DNA of 64,000 nt from Bacillota bacterium (GTDB lineage Bacteria; Bacillota; Sulfobacillia; DUMF01): NCBI GenBank assembly GCA_012840015.1, contig DUMF01000015.1:36843-100842 (forward strand), given 5' to 3'. Positions 1 through 8,398 of the stretch are shown here, in pieces. Under the pieces are notes generated by a model that saw only the letters and a program-made list of their open reading frames with translations, made no database searches and was not told the DNA's origin. Both the position numbers and the translations under genes were made by a program. Numbering within the stretch: position 1 is the first letter of the stretch; every line of letters starts with the position of its first letter.

Positions 1-66
1 GATATGAGTGCTGCACTGGACGAGCATATAGCCAAACTAATGAGAAAGGGCTACTTGGCCATATAG
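1..66 (+). CDS. C-terminal end of an unidentified protein (partial)
   Basis: Frame 1 is open from the window edge to a TAG stop and encodes about 21 residues ending in KGYLAI. Only the tail of the gene is present, so no family can be named. It is on the same strand as the following glycosyltransferase and about 65 bases upstream of it, so it could be the previous gene of the same unit. Calling it coding rests only on the open frame and its position. Confidence 0.4.
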   Translation, partial: DMSAALDEHIAKLMRKGYLAI

Positions 67-132
67 CTACCCCAGGAAGAGTAAAAGAATGGTTACGCTG
101 GTTGACTTAAGTGGGGCAATGGGGCTAGAATT

Positions 133-1209
133 ATGGGCGTTCGGGGTGGGACAGAATTGCCTGGTTATGTATACCCGTTGTTGGTAGCTTTTTCTCTCAC
201 ATCGCTCCTTACACCGCTCGTACGTGCGGCGGCATGCAGGGCAGGCCTTTTGAAGTTGCCTTGCGAGAGAAGTGTACACGACCTGCCAGTACCCAACATG
301 GGCGGTCTCGCAATGATCGCAGGGTTCGTTTCGGCTTGCCTTCTTTACGTGAAAGCCGAATCGATCGCAGTGGTCCCCATTCTCATCGGGTGCTTGCTAT
401 CCCTGCTGCTGGGGATGTTGGACGACATCCGTCCGCTGAAAGCCGGAACCAAGTTTGCCCTTCAAATTCTAATAGCTGTCTTAGCCTGGCACATGGGCAT
501 TTCTATAGACTTTATCACGAGGCCTGGAGGTGGCTTAATCCTTCTGGGCTGGTTGAGTCTTCCGATCACAGTGCTCTGGATCGTCTCCGTCATGAATGTG
601 GTTAATCTAATCGACGGCCTGGACGGCTTGGCCGCAGGCATTGTCGCGATTGCTTGCTCTGCCTTGCTAATAGTGGCGTTACAGGCAGGGCAAGCCGATG
701 CGGTGCTAATAACCGCGAGTCTTGCAGGTTGTGCACTCGGCTTCCTCCCATACAACTTCAACCCGGCCAAAATCTTTATGGGCGATACCGGCTCCATGTT
801 TCTGGGGTTTGCCCTGGCCGCCGTTTCCATAGAAGGCACGTTGAAATGCGCCACTGCCACGGCTCTCGCGGTACCCGTGCTCACGCTGGGCGTGCCGATT
901 CTGGACACAGGATTTGCGCTAATCAGGCGCGTTCTCAACGGTAAGCCCATCGGCCAAGCAGATAAAGGGCACATACATCACCAATTGCTCCGCAAAGGCT
1001 TCAGTCAACGCAGCGCTGTGCTCACTCTCTATGCTGCCTCCCTGTTACTCGCAGTCGGTGCCATAATAGTATTTCGTTCGAGCTTCGTGAAAGGCACGTT
1101 GCTCACCTTTTGCCTCAGTGGCAGCCTGATCATCGGTGCCACAAAGGTAGGAGTGCTGGATTTCCACGAAGCGGGCGAAAAGGCCAAGAGGAGCCACCAA
1201 CATCGGTGA
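133..1209 (+). CDS. WecA/TagO-type undecaprenyl-phosphate glycosyl-1-phosphate transferase
   Basis: This is a polytopic membrane enzyme of the MraY/WecA family, 358 residues, very hydrophobic with about ten to eleven membrane segments. Family landmarks are visible: the aspartate pair in GMLDDIRPL, the NLIDGLDGLAAG loop, FMGDTGSMFLGF, and the His-rich DKGHIHHQLLRKG near residue 280, which is typical of WecA/TagO rather than MraY. The expected reaction is transfer of GlcNAc-1-phosphate (or a related sugar phosphate) from the UDP-sugar to undecaprenyl phosphate, the first step of teichoic acid, teichuronic acid or surface glycan synthesis. The next gene, a UDP-GlcNAc 2-epimerase, overlaps its stop, supporting a joint role in cell-wall polymer synthesis. 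The Shine-Dalgarno sequence is weak, so the exact start is less certain than the family. Confidence 0.9.
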   Translation: MGVRGGTELPGYVYPLLVAFSLTSLLTPLVRAAACRAGLLKLPCERSVHDLPVPNMGGLAMIAGFVSACLLYVKAESIAVVPILIGCLLSLLLGMLDDIRPLKAGTKFALQILIAVLAWHMGISIDFITRPGGGLILLGWLSLPITVLWIVSVMNVVNLIDGLDGLAAGIVAIACSALLIVALQAGQADAVLITASLAGCALGFLPYNFNPAKIFMGDTGSMFLGFALAAVSIEGTLKCATATALAVPVLTLGVPILDTGFALIRRVLNGKPIGQADKGHIHHQLLRKGFSQRSAVLTLYAASLLLAVGAIIVFRSSFVKGTLLTFCLSGSLIIGATKVGVLDFHEAGEKAKRSHQHR

Positions 1210-2366
1210 TTCCCTTAAACGTAATGTGCGTCTTCGGCACGCGCCCCGAGGCCATAAAAATGGCGCCAGTCATAGCTGAATTAGGGAAGAGCCCCCTCGT
1301 CAAGGCTTCTGTCGCAGTCACTGCCCAACACAGAGAAATGCTCGATGGCGTACTTCGCCATTTCAATATCGTGCCCGATTATGATCTCGACATAATGCGC
1401 CCTAGCCAATCCCTGACTGAGGTCTCGGTGAGAGCCATTGCGGGCCTGTCTGAAGTGTATGAGGCTTCGTCCCCGGATGTGGTACTGGTCCACGGCGACA
1501 CTGCTACCACTTTCTGCGCTTCGCTAGCAGCTTATTATCACAAAATCAAAGTGGGGCACGTGGAGGCTGGCCTGCGCACGGGTGACAAGTACGCCCCGTT
1601 CCCCGAGGAGGTCATGCGCAGGCTGTGCGACAGCATTTCCGATATGCACTTTGCCCCCACTCAACAGGCCAAGCTGAACTTGCTCGCGGAAGGCATCCCT
1701 GAAACCAGCATCTACGTTACCGGCAATACGGCCATAGATGCCCTCCTCATGACGGTCAAGGAGGAGTATGAGTTCTCCGACCTGCGACTTCGCGAAATGA
1801 ACCAGCGTGGAGAGTTTCGGACCAAACGGATCGTCCTGGTCGAAGTCCACCGCCGGGAAAACTTCGGCGAGCCGATGGACAAGGTGTTCAGTGCATTGGC
1901 CAAGCTGGAAAGGGCCATGCCAGACGATGCTCTTATGATGATTTCTCTCCATAAGAACCCCGAGGTGCGCGGCCCGGCACTTCGACATTTACACGAGTCT
2001 TCACGTCTTATCATTTTTGAACCGGTAGATTACCCAGACTGGGCTAACCTCATGGCCCGCTCCTATTTCCTAATTAGCGATTCAGGCGGAGTCCAGGAGG
2101 AGGCCCCGGCAATCGGAAAGCCAGTATTGCTCACACGCGAGAAGACAGAAAGACCCGAAGCAGTTCAAGCTAATACAGTTAAGCTTGTGGGAACCGACCC
2201 CGCACAAATCTTCGGCGCTGCCATGCGCCTTTTCGACGATCCGGAACTTTACCATTCGATGTCTCACGCCGCAAACCCTTACGGGGATGGGAAAGCAGCG
2301 GTCCGCACAGTAGCAGGCTTGCTACACAGTCTGGGGCTCGGGCCGAAGCCTCCCGATTTCCGCTGA
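1206..2366 (+). CDS. wecB: UDP-N-acetylglucosamine 2-epimerase (non-hydrolysing)
   Basis: The enzyme interconverts UDP-GlcNAc and UDP-ManNAc for cell-wall polymers. The protein begins MIPLNVMCVFGTRPEAIKMA, the canonical N-terminus of the family, followed by the HRREN motif near residue 215 and the SDSGGVQEEAP motif near residue 290. I chose the GTG at 1206 because it overlaps the TGA of the upstream gene (GTGA) and has a GAGGAG ribosome site 12 bases upstream; the longer open frame from 1110 lies inside the upstream gene and its added residues are not family-like. The 4-base overlap implies translational coupling. The gene ends 3 bases before the convergent end of rho, with no obvious terminator between them. 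Confidence 0.93.
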   Translation: MIPLNVMCVFGTRPEAIKMAPVIAELGKSPLVKASVAVTAQHREMLDGVLRHFNIVPDYDLDIMRPSQSLTEVSVRAIAGLSEVYEASSPDVVLVHGDTATTFCASLAAYYHKIKVGHVEAGLRTGDKYAPFPEEVMRRLCDSISDMHFAPTQQAKLNLLAEGIPETSIYVTGNTAIDALLMTVKEEYEFSDLRLREMNQRGEFRTKRIVLVEVHRRENFGEPMDKVFSALAKLERAMPDDALMMISLHKNPEVRGPALRHLHESSRLIIFEPVDYPDWANLMARSYFLISDSGGVQEEAPAIGKPVLLTREKTERPEAVQANTVKLVGTDPAQIFGAAMRLFDDPELYHSMSHAANPYGDGKAAVRTVAGLLHSLGLGPKPPDFR

Positions 2367-2369
2367 CCG

Positions 2370-3647
2370 CTACTTAAGCTCCTTCTGAAGCATCCCAAGA
2401 AACTCCTTGTTAGATTTCGTCTTGCTCAACTTGTCGATTATCATCTCAAGTACCACTCCGGGATCTCTGTCGTTGGTCACCTTACGTAGCGCCCACATCA
2501 CTTCCAGCTCGTCCGGCCTTAGAAGTAGTTCTTCTTTGCGTGTACCGGATCGCTTTATGTCGATCGCCGGGAAGATCCTTCGCTCAGCAAACTTGCGGTC
2601 AAGATGTAGCTCCATGTTGCCGGTACCCTTGAATTCTTCGTATATTACGTCATCCATCCTGCTACCTGTGTCAATAAGAGCCGTCGCGATGACGGTCAGG
2701 CTGCCCCCTTCCTCTACTTGCCTTGCAGCCCCAAAGAAACGTTTGGGTTTATGAAAGGCTGTTGGGTCCATGCCGCCAGTCAGCGTCCGGCCGCTGGTAG
2801 GCACCACCAGGTTGTAAGCCCTCGTCAGGCGAGTAATGCTATCGAGCAGTATCACGACGTCCTTGCCGCATTCCACAAGCCTCTTGGCCCTTTCCAACAC
2901 CATTTCCGCCACCCTGATGTGGTTTTCCGGTACCTCGTCGAACGTCGAACTCACCACCTCTCCCCTCACCGATCGCTCCATGTCCGTCACTTCTTCTGGC
3001 CGCTCATCCACAAGCAGCACGATCAAGTGTACGTCCGGTCGGTTGGAAGCTATGCCGTTGGCTATCTTCTTGAGTAGAACGGTCTTGCCAGCCTTGGGGG
3101 GAGAAACTATGAGCCCACGTTGGCCGCAACCAATGGGAGCAACGAGATCGATGAGCCTTGTGGAAATCTCTTCGCGTACAGTCTCAAGATAAAGCCGTCG
3201 GGTTGGGAATATTGGGGTCAGTCCTTCGAAATAAGCTCGTTCCCGCGAGAGTTCCGGGTCCTGCCCGTTTACCGCTTCCACTCGGAGCAGCCCGTAGTAC
3301 TTCTCATTCTCTTTAGGCGGCCTTACCTGACCGGTGATTAAATCCCCCGTCCTCAAGTCGAAGCGCCTTATCTGTGAAGGCGAGACGTAAATATCCTCTT
3401 TGCTGGGAAGGTAAAAGTTCGGTCTCAGGAACCCGAACCCCTCCTGCATTATTTCTAGAACACCTTCGGCGAAAATCAGGCCCCCCTGCTCGGTTCTCGC
3501 TTTGAGGATCTCGAAGATCAACTCCCGCTTCCTCAAAGTGGAATACCCGGTGAGATTGAGCTCCCTCGCGATTCGTTGCAATTCGCTGAGGGTTTTTTGC
3601 TCCAGCTGGCTGAAGGTAAGCTGGTTTTGTTCTTCTGTGCTAGGCAT
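2370..3647 (-). CDS. rho: Transcription termination factor Rho
   Basis: Rho is a hexameric RNA-dependent ATPase that ends transcription. The 425-residue protein has the usual order: an N-terminal SAP-like helical domain (residues 10-50), a cold-shock type RNA-binding domain (about 55-125, with the [11 protein letters not shown]-binding loop), and an ATPase core with Walker [10 protein letters not shown] near 182-190 and Walker [17 protein letters not shown]. The Q-loop/R-loop region ([20 protein letters not shown]) is intact. The start ATG is preceded by AGGTGA. It is the last gene of a minus-strand series (response regulator, zinc-ribbon, fsa, M20 peptidase, rho), an order resembling the Bacillus spo0F-fba-tal-murA-rho region. 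It has its own candidate promoter at 3806-3834. Confidence 0.98.
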   Translation of the reverse strand: MPSTEEQNQLTFSQLEQKTLSELQRIARELNLTGYSTLRKRELIFEILKARTEQGGLIFAEGVLEIMQEGFGFLRPNFYLPSKEDIYVSPSQIRRFDLRTGDLITGQVRPPKENEKYYGLLRVEAVNGQDPELSRERAYFEGLTPIFPTRRLYLETVREEISTRLIDLVAPIGCGQRGLIVSPPKAGKTVLLKKIANGIASNRPDVHLIVLLVDERPEEVTDMERSVRGEVVSSTFDEVPENHIRVAEMVLERAKRLVECGKDVVILLDSITRLTRAYNLVVPTSGRTLTGGMDPTAFHKPKRFFGAARQVEEGGSLTVIATALIDTGSRMDDVIYEEFKGTGNMELHLDRKFAERRIFPAIDIKRSGTRKEELLLRPDELEVMWALRKVTNDRDPGVVLEMIIDKLSKTKSNKEFLGMLQKELK

Positions 3648-3805
3648 TGGATCACCTCATCAACAAGTTAAGGAACCTAAGGTTGAATCTAAGGTTACCC
3701 GAGGAAAGTGGGGCAAGTGAAGTATGCCCAAAAACGGATGTCTCATCCAAGAAAAGACAGATCCTTCAACATGGGGATGCCACCGCAGAGATGAAACCCG
3801 AGCAT

Positions 3806-3834
3806 AAGATAATATGTCCCTCTGCAGAAGTCAA
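3806..3834 (-). promoter_or_regulatory. Candidate sigma-A promoter for rho
   Basis: On the minus strand TTGACT (3834-3829) is followed after 17 bases by TATCTT (3811-3806). This is 5/6 and 4/6 agreement with the vegetative consensus at ideal spacing. It lies immediately after the stop codon of the M20 peptidase and would give a leader of about 150 nt ahead of rho. Long untranslated leaders are known for autoregulated rho genes, but no attenuator was identified here. Confidence 0.5.
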
Positions 3835-4983
3835 TTATTTAGCTGTGTTTGTGAAATCTAAAGCGGCTTTGGCCAACACGTCTGTCGCAGTCACGAGCTG
3901 CTCTACATCACAGTATTCTATAAGCCCGTGCAACCCCCCACCGCCTGGCCCGAAAACCACCGTAGGAATCCCGGCCCTCCTAAGGATGGCTGCATCAGTC
4001 CAAGCGCTGAAACCGCCCAGCTCCGCCCTAAGTCCCGTAACCTGCTGGAACGCCCGGCTCAGCGTTTTAACTATATCCTCTTCGGGAGATACCTCAAAGG
4101 CTTCGCGGTAAAAATATGTCTCCACATTACCATTGAAAGCCGTCCAGTGCCGACAGGCAGCTTCGCCCAGAAGTTCGAGCATTTCCTGTTGTACCTGGTC
4201 TTCGGTCTCGCCTGGCAGCGTACGCCTCTCCAGATGAAGTTCACACCTATCGGGGTAGGAGGACAGTTCCCGGCCGCCTGAGATGAGAGAAGCATGAACG
4301 GAAGGAGACCCTAACCAGATATGCCTACGCTTTGACAGCACCTCCTTCTCATAGCGCCCCATGCAGCTGAGGAAAGTCCCCATAGCGGCAATCGCATCCA
4401 GTCCTTCTTCAGGCCGGCTGCCGTGTGCTGCCCGGCCATTGGTGGTTACTTTGATCCAACAGAAGCCTTTGTGCGCAATAGCTACGTTCAACTCGGTCGG
4501 TTCGCACACCACCGCGCCATCCGCCTTGTAGTCCCGGATTAGCCCTTCCGAACCGGCGCTTTTATACTCTTCGTCCACAACTCCTGCGAAAATGATATCC
4601 CCACCGTGTCGTTCCCCCGAACTTACTATGCTCTGGATCGCTCCGGCCATCGCAGCTAGTCCGCCCTTCATGTCCTGGGCGCCGCGGCCGAAAACTTTCC
4701 CATCCTCCAAGCGTGGGGTAAACGGAGACTCAACCCGTTCTACGCCGACCGTATCCAGGTGACCGTTGAACATGATGGAGCGATACCTTAAAGGGTCCGA
4801 ACCGCGAGCGATACCGATCACATTCGGCCTCCCGGGGATAATTTCCTGCAGTCGAACCTCCAGCCCCATATCGCTCAGCACACCCGCAAGGTATCGGGCC
4901 GCCTCAGCTTCGCCCGCATGCCCGGAAACAAGCTCAGGGTTGACCGAGTCTATCGAAATGAGGTCCTGGAGCACTTTCAGCAC
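3835..4983 (-). CDS. M20-family metallopeptidase (ArgE/DapE-like deacylase)
   Basis: This is a two-zinc cytoplasmic amidohydrolase of the M20 family. Metal and catalytic motifs are present: NGHLDTVG (His, Asp), [12 protein letters not shown] (bridging Asp), [13 protein letters not shown] (catalytic Glu-Glu), EPTEL, and a C-terminal [11 protein letters not shown] histidine. The [13 protein letters not shown] segment belongs to the lid/dimerisation domain. The open frame reaches upstream to 5172 inside fsa, but that extension is not family-like; the GTG at 4983 overlaps the fsa stop, has an AAGGGA ribosome site, and yields about 382 residues, the usual length. Substrate specificity (acetylornithine, succinyl-diaminopimelate, other acyl amino acids) cannot be told from motifs. 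It occupies the place held by murA in the Bacillus rho region. Confidence 0.88.
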   Translation of the reverse strand: MLKVLQDLISIDSVNPELVSGHAGEAEAARYLAGVLSDMGLEVRLQEIIPGRPNVIGIARGSDPLRYRSIMFNGHLDTVGVERVESPFTPRLEDGKVFGRGAQDMKGGLAAMAGAIQSIVSSGERHGGDIIFAGVVDEEYKSAGSEGLIRDYKADGAVVCEPTELNVAIAHKGFCWIKVTTNGRAAHGSRPEEGLDAIAAMGTFLSCMGRYEKEVLSKRRHIWLGSPSVHASLISGGRELSSYPDRCELHLERRTLPGETEDQVQQEMLELLGEAACRHWTAFNGNVETYFYREAFEVSPEEDIVKTLSRAFQQVTGLRAELGGFSAWTDAAILRRAGIPTVVFGPGGGGLHGLIEYCDVEQLVTATDVLAKAALDFTNTAK

Positions 4984-5642
4984 GAAGTCCCTTGAGATCG
5001 TTGCTTCACCTTCTCCCAGTCCTCCAAAAACCTCTGGATCCCGATGTCCGTCAAGGGATGACTTACCATCTGCCGAAGGACCCTGAACGGCACCGTGGCG
5101 ATATCTGCCCCTGCTGCGGCCGCTGCTGTTACGTGCATGGGATGACGTATGCTTGCCGCAATCACCTGGCACTTTATCGAGTGCCTGTGGAAAATCTCCA
5201 CGATATCGCGCACGAGCTGCATCCCATCTGCTCCTATGTCATCGAGCCTGCCAATGAATGGGCTGACGAAGTCCGCACCCGCGAGAGACGCCAGAAGGGC
5301 CTGGTTAACCGAAAAGACCAGGGTGCAATTTGTACGTATCCCCTCTGAGGAAAGGGCTTTTATCGCTTTAAGTCCCTCTATGCACATGGGCACCTTGACA
5401 ACGATGTTCTTCGCCAGCGCTGAGAGCCGCCTACCTTCTATCACCATGTCTTCCGCCTTGGAGCTCACCACTTCTGCGCTCACGGGCCCGCGTACGAGCT
5501 GTGCTATTCTTCTCACCATGTCTTCGAAACTACCGGTCTCTTTCGATACCAGGCTGGGATTAGTGGTGACACCGGACACCACACCCCAGCTGACTGCTTC
5601 TTCGATCTCAGAGATATTTGCGGTATCTAGAAAAAGTTTCAA
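4977..5642 (-). CDS. fsa: Transaldolase / fructose-6-phosphate aldolase family (TalC/FSA)
   Basis: The protein is 221 residues, the length of the short class I transaldolase subfamily. It starts [20 protein letters not shown] and contains the GVTTNPSLV strand and the Schiff-base lysine in IVVKVPMC (residue 83). The family moves dihydroxyacetone units between sugar phosphates in the non-oxidative pentose phosphate pathway, or acts as a fructose-6-phosphate aldolase. It starts with TTG at 5642, with a GCAGGGG ribosome site. It overlaps the downstream M20 gene by 7 bases and follows the zinc-ribbon gene by 14 bases, so the genes are probably cotranscribed. Location between a Spo0F-like regulator and rho is conserved in many Bacillota. 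Confidence 0.93.
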   Translation of the reverse strand: MKLFLDTANISEIEEAVSWGVVSGVTTNPSLVSKETGSFEDMVRRIAQLVRGPVSAEVVSSKAEDMVIEGRRLSALAKNIVVKVPMCIEGLKAIKALSSEGIRTNCTLVFSVNQALLASLAGADFVSPFIGRLDDIGADGMQLVRDIVEIFHRHSIKCQVIAASIRHPMHVTAAAAAGADIATVPFRVLRQMVSHPLTDIGIQRFLEDWEKVKQRSQGTSC

Positions 5643-5656
5643 CGTGACCCCTGCCT

Positions 5657-6325
5657 TTACGATCTCTTGGTTTGTCCTTTGTTCACTTTCCTACGCTTGC
5701 TGAGCTTCCGCTCTTCGCGCGGCTCACCGATACATATGGACTCTATCTCCTGAATGCGCCGCAAATCATCGTCGGAAACTGCCTGAATCGTAGTGTATTG
5801 GCCACACTTCGGGCAATAAAGCCTGATCGCGGTTTCGCCTACTTTCACCTGTAACGTTTTATTGCCACATTCACACGCAAGCCGCTTGCGGTCAGCCAGA
5901 TCTTCCAGCTTCCGCAAGATGCCATACACGATTTCCGGCACCTGAAGGAACTTTTCCCTTTGCGCTGCGGCAGCAAGGCTTTCCAGGCTCACCCTCCCTT
6001 TTCCCGCTTCGGCGATGACTTCATCCTCTTGGCCATAGAAGCCTATCTCCGCGCCTGTACTGGTACAGTAAATTGGCCTAACTTCTTGCCTGAGGTAATC
6101 AGAGAAGGGAATTATGGTAAGGTGTTCCTCTTCACATAACAAGCAGTTCACTACTATCCATACACCAGATTCCCCGAGGCCCGTAATCATCTTCTCCTTG
6201 CCGCAGGAGCAGCATATCTGCATTTCCTCCCGCCCGGCCAGTTCAAACATGTTTACCCGGTGAAACTCCATCTTACCGCACGATGGGCACCGGGCTGCGA
6301 TGGTTTTCTGCGTGTAATACACCAA
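5657..6325 (-). CDS. Zinc-ribbon protein of unknown function
   Basis: A 222-residue soluble protein with four Cys pairs: CPSCG (residues 13-17), [13 protein letters not shown], and a C-terminal CECG...CPKCG pair. These suggest two or more structural zinc ribbons. The C-terminus is strongly basic ([17 protein letters not shown]), compatible with nucleic-acid binding. I do not recognise a named family. It probably starts at TTG 6325 or GTG 6322, behind AGGGGTG. It sits between the response regulator and fsa, where Bacillus has fructose-bisphosphate aldolase. No function can be assigned from the sequence. Confidence 0.7.
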   Translation of the reverse strand: MVYYTQKTIAARCPSCGKMEFHRVNMFELAGREEMQICCSCGKEKMITGLGESGVWIVVNCLLCEEEHLTIIPFSDYLRQEVRPIYCTSTGAEIGFYGQEDEVIAEAGKGRVSLESLAAAAQREKFLQVPEIVYGILRKLEDLADRKRLACECGNKTLQVKVGETAIRLYCPKCGQYTTIQAVSDDDLRRIQEIESICIGEPREERKLSKRRKVNKGQTKRS

Positions 6326-6339
6326 CTACAAGCACACCC

Positions 6340-6762
6340 CTATCTACGCGGCGCACCGCGCCGCTCTTCGTGGTTCGAGTGAGTACCCAACAATGAGTTA
6401 ACCAGGTCAACCACCGTCACGACATCGAATGGCTTCTCCAAGAAAGCATCCACGCCGGCCCGCTCCAGCGCGCTCACCGCCTCAGACGAACCAGACATGA
6501 GCACGCACTTAGTAGTGGGGGATATCTGCTTTAGGGCGTCCAGCAGCTGCAACCCGGACATCCTTCCCGGCAGCGAACAGTCAACGATCGCCACTTCGGG
6601 CATCTCGGATTTGGCCATGCCTAACGCTGAGCACCCATCTGTGGCCGCACAGACGTCAAAACCCGCTTTTTCCAAGACTCTCTCCAGCATCGAGCATATA
6701 GCCGGTCTATCGTCTACCACCAGGACCCTTTGTAACGCTCCGCCTACTTTTTTCGAGATCAA
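6340..6762 (-). CDS. Single-domain response regulator (Spo0F-like position)
   Basis: This is a stand-alone receiver (REC) domain of 140 residues with no output domain. The acidic pocket is Asp17-Asp18 (VLVVDDRP), the phosphoacceptor is Asp61 (VAIVDCSLPG), followed by Ser90 (VLMSGS) and the conserved Lys110 (FLEKPF). Such proteins relay phosphate, as Spo0F does in the sporulation phosphorelay. Its position upstream of fsa and rho matches spo0F in Bacillus, so a sporulation or relay role is plausible, but single REC domains are hard to assign and no partner kinase is in the window. It starts with TTG at 6762 behind AGAGGG, and the C-terminal tail (HEERRGAPRR) is basic and probably disordered. 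Confidence 0.85.
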   Translation of the reverse strand: MISKKVGGALQRVLVVDDRPAICSMLERVLEKAGFDVCAATDGCSALGMAKSEMPEVAIVDCSLPGRMSGLQLLDALKQISPTTKCVLMSGSSEAVSALERAGVDAFLEKPFDVVTVVDLVNSLLGTHSNHEERRGAPRR

Positions 6763-6777
6763 TTGCCAAAACCCTCT

Positions 6778-7200
6778 TTACAAATCAATTGCATCCCTAT
6801 GGTAAACATGTACCCAGCTCCAAAAATCCCCGACCCTCTCGGCAAAAACCGAATCCGCTGTCCAGATATCACACGCCAGCACCTGGGCTATAGCGAGGTA
6901 TACAGCCTCCCTCCATCGCAACCGGGGCATCAGGCTCCCAGCTCTTTCGCTCACCGCCCTGCCTTGGAAAAGTTTGATTCCCAGCTTATGGTAGTTCGCC
7001 ACTACCTGACGGATTTCCTCCTGGCTTTCTGCCCAAGCCATAACTTCATATTCCAGCAGCGCTGGCGCCACCAGCTCCTTGCCGCTTGCTTTCCACCGCC
7101 GAAAGAGATCTCCCGCCCCCGCATCGCCCCTCAAGGCTTCCAATACGAGGCTGGACTCGATGCATATCCCATCGCCGATGCTTCTTCTCATTTCCCTCAC
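6778..7200 (-). CDS. PIN-domain protein (VapC-like, altered first acidic residue)
   Basis: The 140-residue protein fits a PIN-like nuclease fold: an N-terminal strand CIESSLVLEALRGD, a conserved Glu in APALLEYEVMAWA, and the DxxYLAlA-like segment REAVYLAIAQVLACDIWTAD carrying the last acidic residues. In classical PIN nucleases the first motif has Asp (VDASV); here it is Glu15, which could weaken or alter metal binding. The GTG start at 7200 overlaps the TGA of the cysteine synthase-like gene (GTGA), so the two are translationally coupled. No antitoxin-like gene is adjacent, so it may not be a toxin-antitoxin toxin. Assignment rests on motif spacing and is moderate. Confidence 0.65.
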   Translation of the reverse strand: MREMRRSIGDGICIESSLVLEALRGDAGAGDLFRRWKASGKELVAPALLEYEVMAWAESQEEIRQVVANYHKLGIKLFQGRAVSERAGSLMPRLRWREAVYLAIAQVLACDIWTADSVFAERVGDFWSWVHVYHRDAIDL

Positions 7201-8264
7201 GCCCTGCAGGACCCAAGCGGTCGCTTTATCACCACGAAGTCCTGCTGTCTCGAACTCCTGGCATCCGCTCCCACTAAAGGATGCTCCCTTTGGGGCACTT
7301 CAAGCTTTGTAGGTGCACTCCATAATTCCGTGGAGAGGTATTTGAAGCCAGCATCGTTAACGAATGTGACCACAGTCTTGATATCGGGGAACTCCTGGCA
7401 AAGCTTGATTGCCGCAGCCACGTTGCACCCGGACGAGATGCCACAAAAAATGCCTTCTTCTCTGGTCATTCGGCGGGCCATTTCCATGGCCTCGTCAGAT
7501 GAGACCTGAATCACCCCATCCAGCACTTCCAGATCCAGTACGGGAGGTATAAAACCGTCCCCTATGCCTTCGATCTTATGCGGTCCCCAGCCTCCACCCG
7601 AAAGGATCGCACACTCTTCAGGCTCTACAGCGAAAACCCGCACGGATGGATCGCGCTCTTTCAGGAACTTCCCAGCGCCAGTCACGGTACCGCCCGTCCC
7701 AGCAGCAGCCACCAGCGCCTGTACCTTACCACAGGTCTGCTCCCAGATCTCGGGGCCTGTCGTTTCATAGTGCGCCTTGACATTATCCATGTTCGTAAAC
7801 TGCCCTACCTCCCAGTATTTACCTGGATGGGCGGATTTAATCTCCTTTACCTTCTCGATTACGAGATCCACGTCACTTTCTGCACCCTCTGTGAGCACGA
7901 GTTCCGCACCGTAGGCGCGGATCGTTTTCTTCCTTTCCTCGCTCATCCCTCTCGGCATCACGATTGTTACGGGATAACCCAGCGCGGCCCCAACCATGGC
8001 CGTGGCGATGCCTGTATTCCCCGTGGTGCCCTCGATCAAGCGCATGCCCGGCTTAAGCTCTCCTCGCCTCTCAGCCTCAGTCACCGCCTTATACAGCACC
8101 CTGTCTTTCAGGCTGCCGCTCGGGTTGAAGTATTCCAGCTTCACGTATATTTCGGCTTCGATCGCCCCTGTCACCCGGCGCAGCCTGACCATCGGAGTAA
8201 GTCCATTGAGCTCACAGATATTGCTCGCTATTCTGCGTCTGGCCTCCCAATCGACCACATCCAC
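7197..8264 (-). CDS. Cysteine synthase / cystathionine beta-synthase family PLP enzyme
   Basis: This is a fold-type II PLP enzyme of 355 residues. The Schiff-base lysine is Lys53 in NPSGSLKDR, the substrate loop is EGTTGNTGIA, and the PLP phosphate-binding loop is AGTGGTVTG. The family makes cysteine from O-acetylserine and sulfide, or condenses serine with homocysteine. The C-terminal signature reads NDAGFKYLST instead of the usual DSGERYLST, and there is an extra tail of about 40 residues after it, so substrate choice may differ from CysK. It starts with GTG at 8264 behind CAGGGGG. It appears to be the first gene of the minus-strand run that continues into the PIN gene and beyond; the preceding SLH gene is insulated by a terminator. 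Confidence 0.88.
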   Translation of the reverse strand: MDVVDWEARRRIASNICELNGLTPMVRLRRVTGAIEAEIYVKLEYFNPSGSLKDRVLYKAVTEAERRGELKPGMRLIEGTTGNTGIATAMVGAALGYPVTIVMPRGMSEERKKTIRAYGAELVLTEGAESDVDLVIEKVKEIKSAHPGKYWEVGQFTNMDNVKAHYETTGPEIWEQTCGKVQALVAAAGTGGTVTGAGKFLKERDPSVRVFAVEPEECAILSGGGWGPHKIEGIGDGFIPPVLDLEVLDGVIQVSSDEAMEMARRMTREEGIFCGISSGCNVAAAIKLCQEFPDIKTVVTFVNDAGFKYLSTELWSAPTKLEVPQREHPLVGADARSSRQQDFVVIKRPLGSCRA

Positions 8265-8324
8265 ACCCCCTGAGCTCTACGGAAAGTTCATTCGCCGAAG
8301 TCCTCACAAAACCCTGCAAACGTT

Positions 8325-8361
8325 CAAAAAAACAACGAGGGCAGGCTGGTAAAGCCTGCCC
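8325..8361 (-). terminator. Rho-independent terminator after the SLH gene
   Basis: A perfect 9-base stem GGGCAGGCT/AGCCTGCCC (8339-8361) with a 5-base loop is followed on the minus strand by TCGTTGTTTTTTT. It lies 38 bases after the stop of the SLH-domain gene and separates it from the cysteine synthase-like gene. Confidence 0.88.
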
Positions 8362-8398
8362 TGGCGTGCCTACGTTTTTTAGTTTATCGACGCAAACC

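Noticed and set aside
4984..5172. N-terminal extension of the M20 peptidase into fsa
   Set aside because: The added 63 residues are Arg/Ser/Gly-rich and not family-like; a coupled GTG start with a ribosome site exists at 4983.
6778..8264. Toxin-antitoxin module around the PIN protein
   Set aside because: The adjacent coupled gene is a full-length PLP enzyme, and no small antitoxin-like frame lies next to it.
7578..8273. A 231-codon plus-strand frame opposite the cysteine synthase-like gene
   Set aside because: It is antisense to conserved PLP-enzyme motifs and has no start signals or family features.
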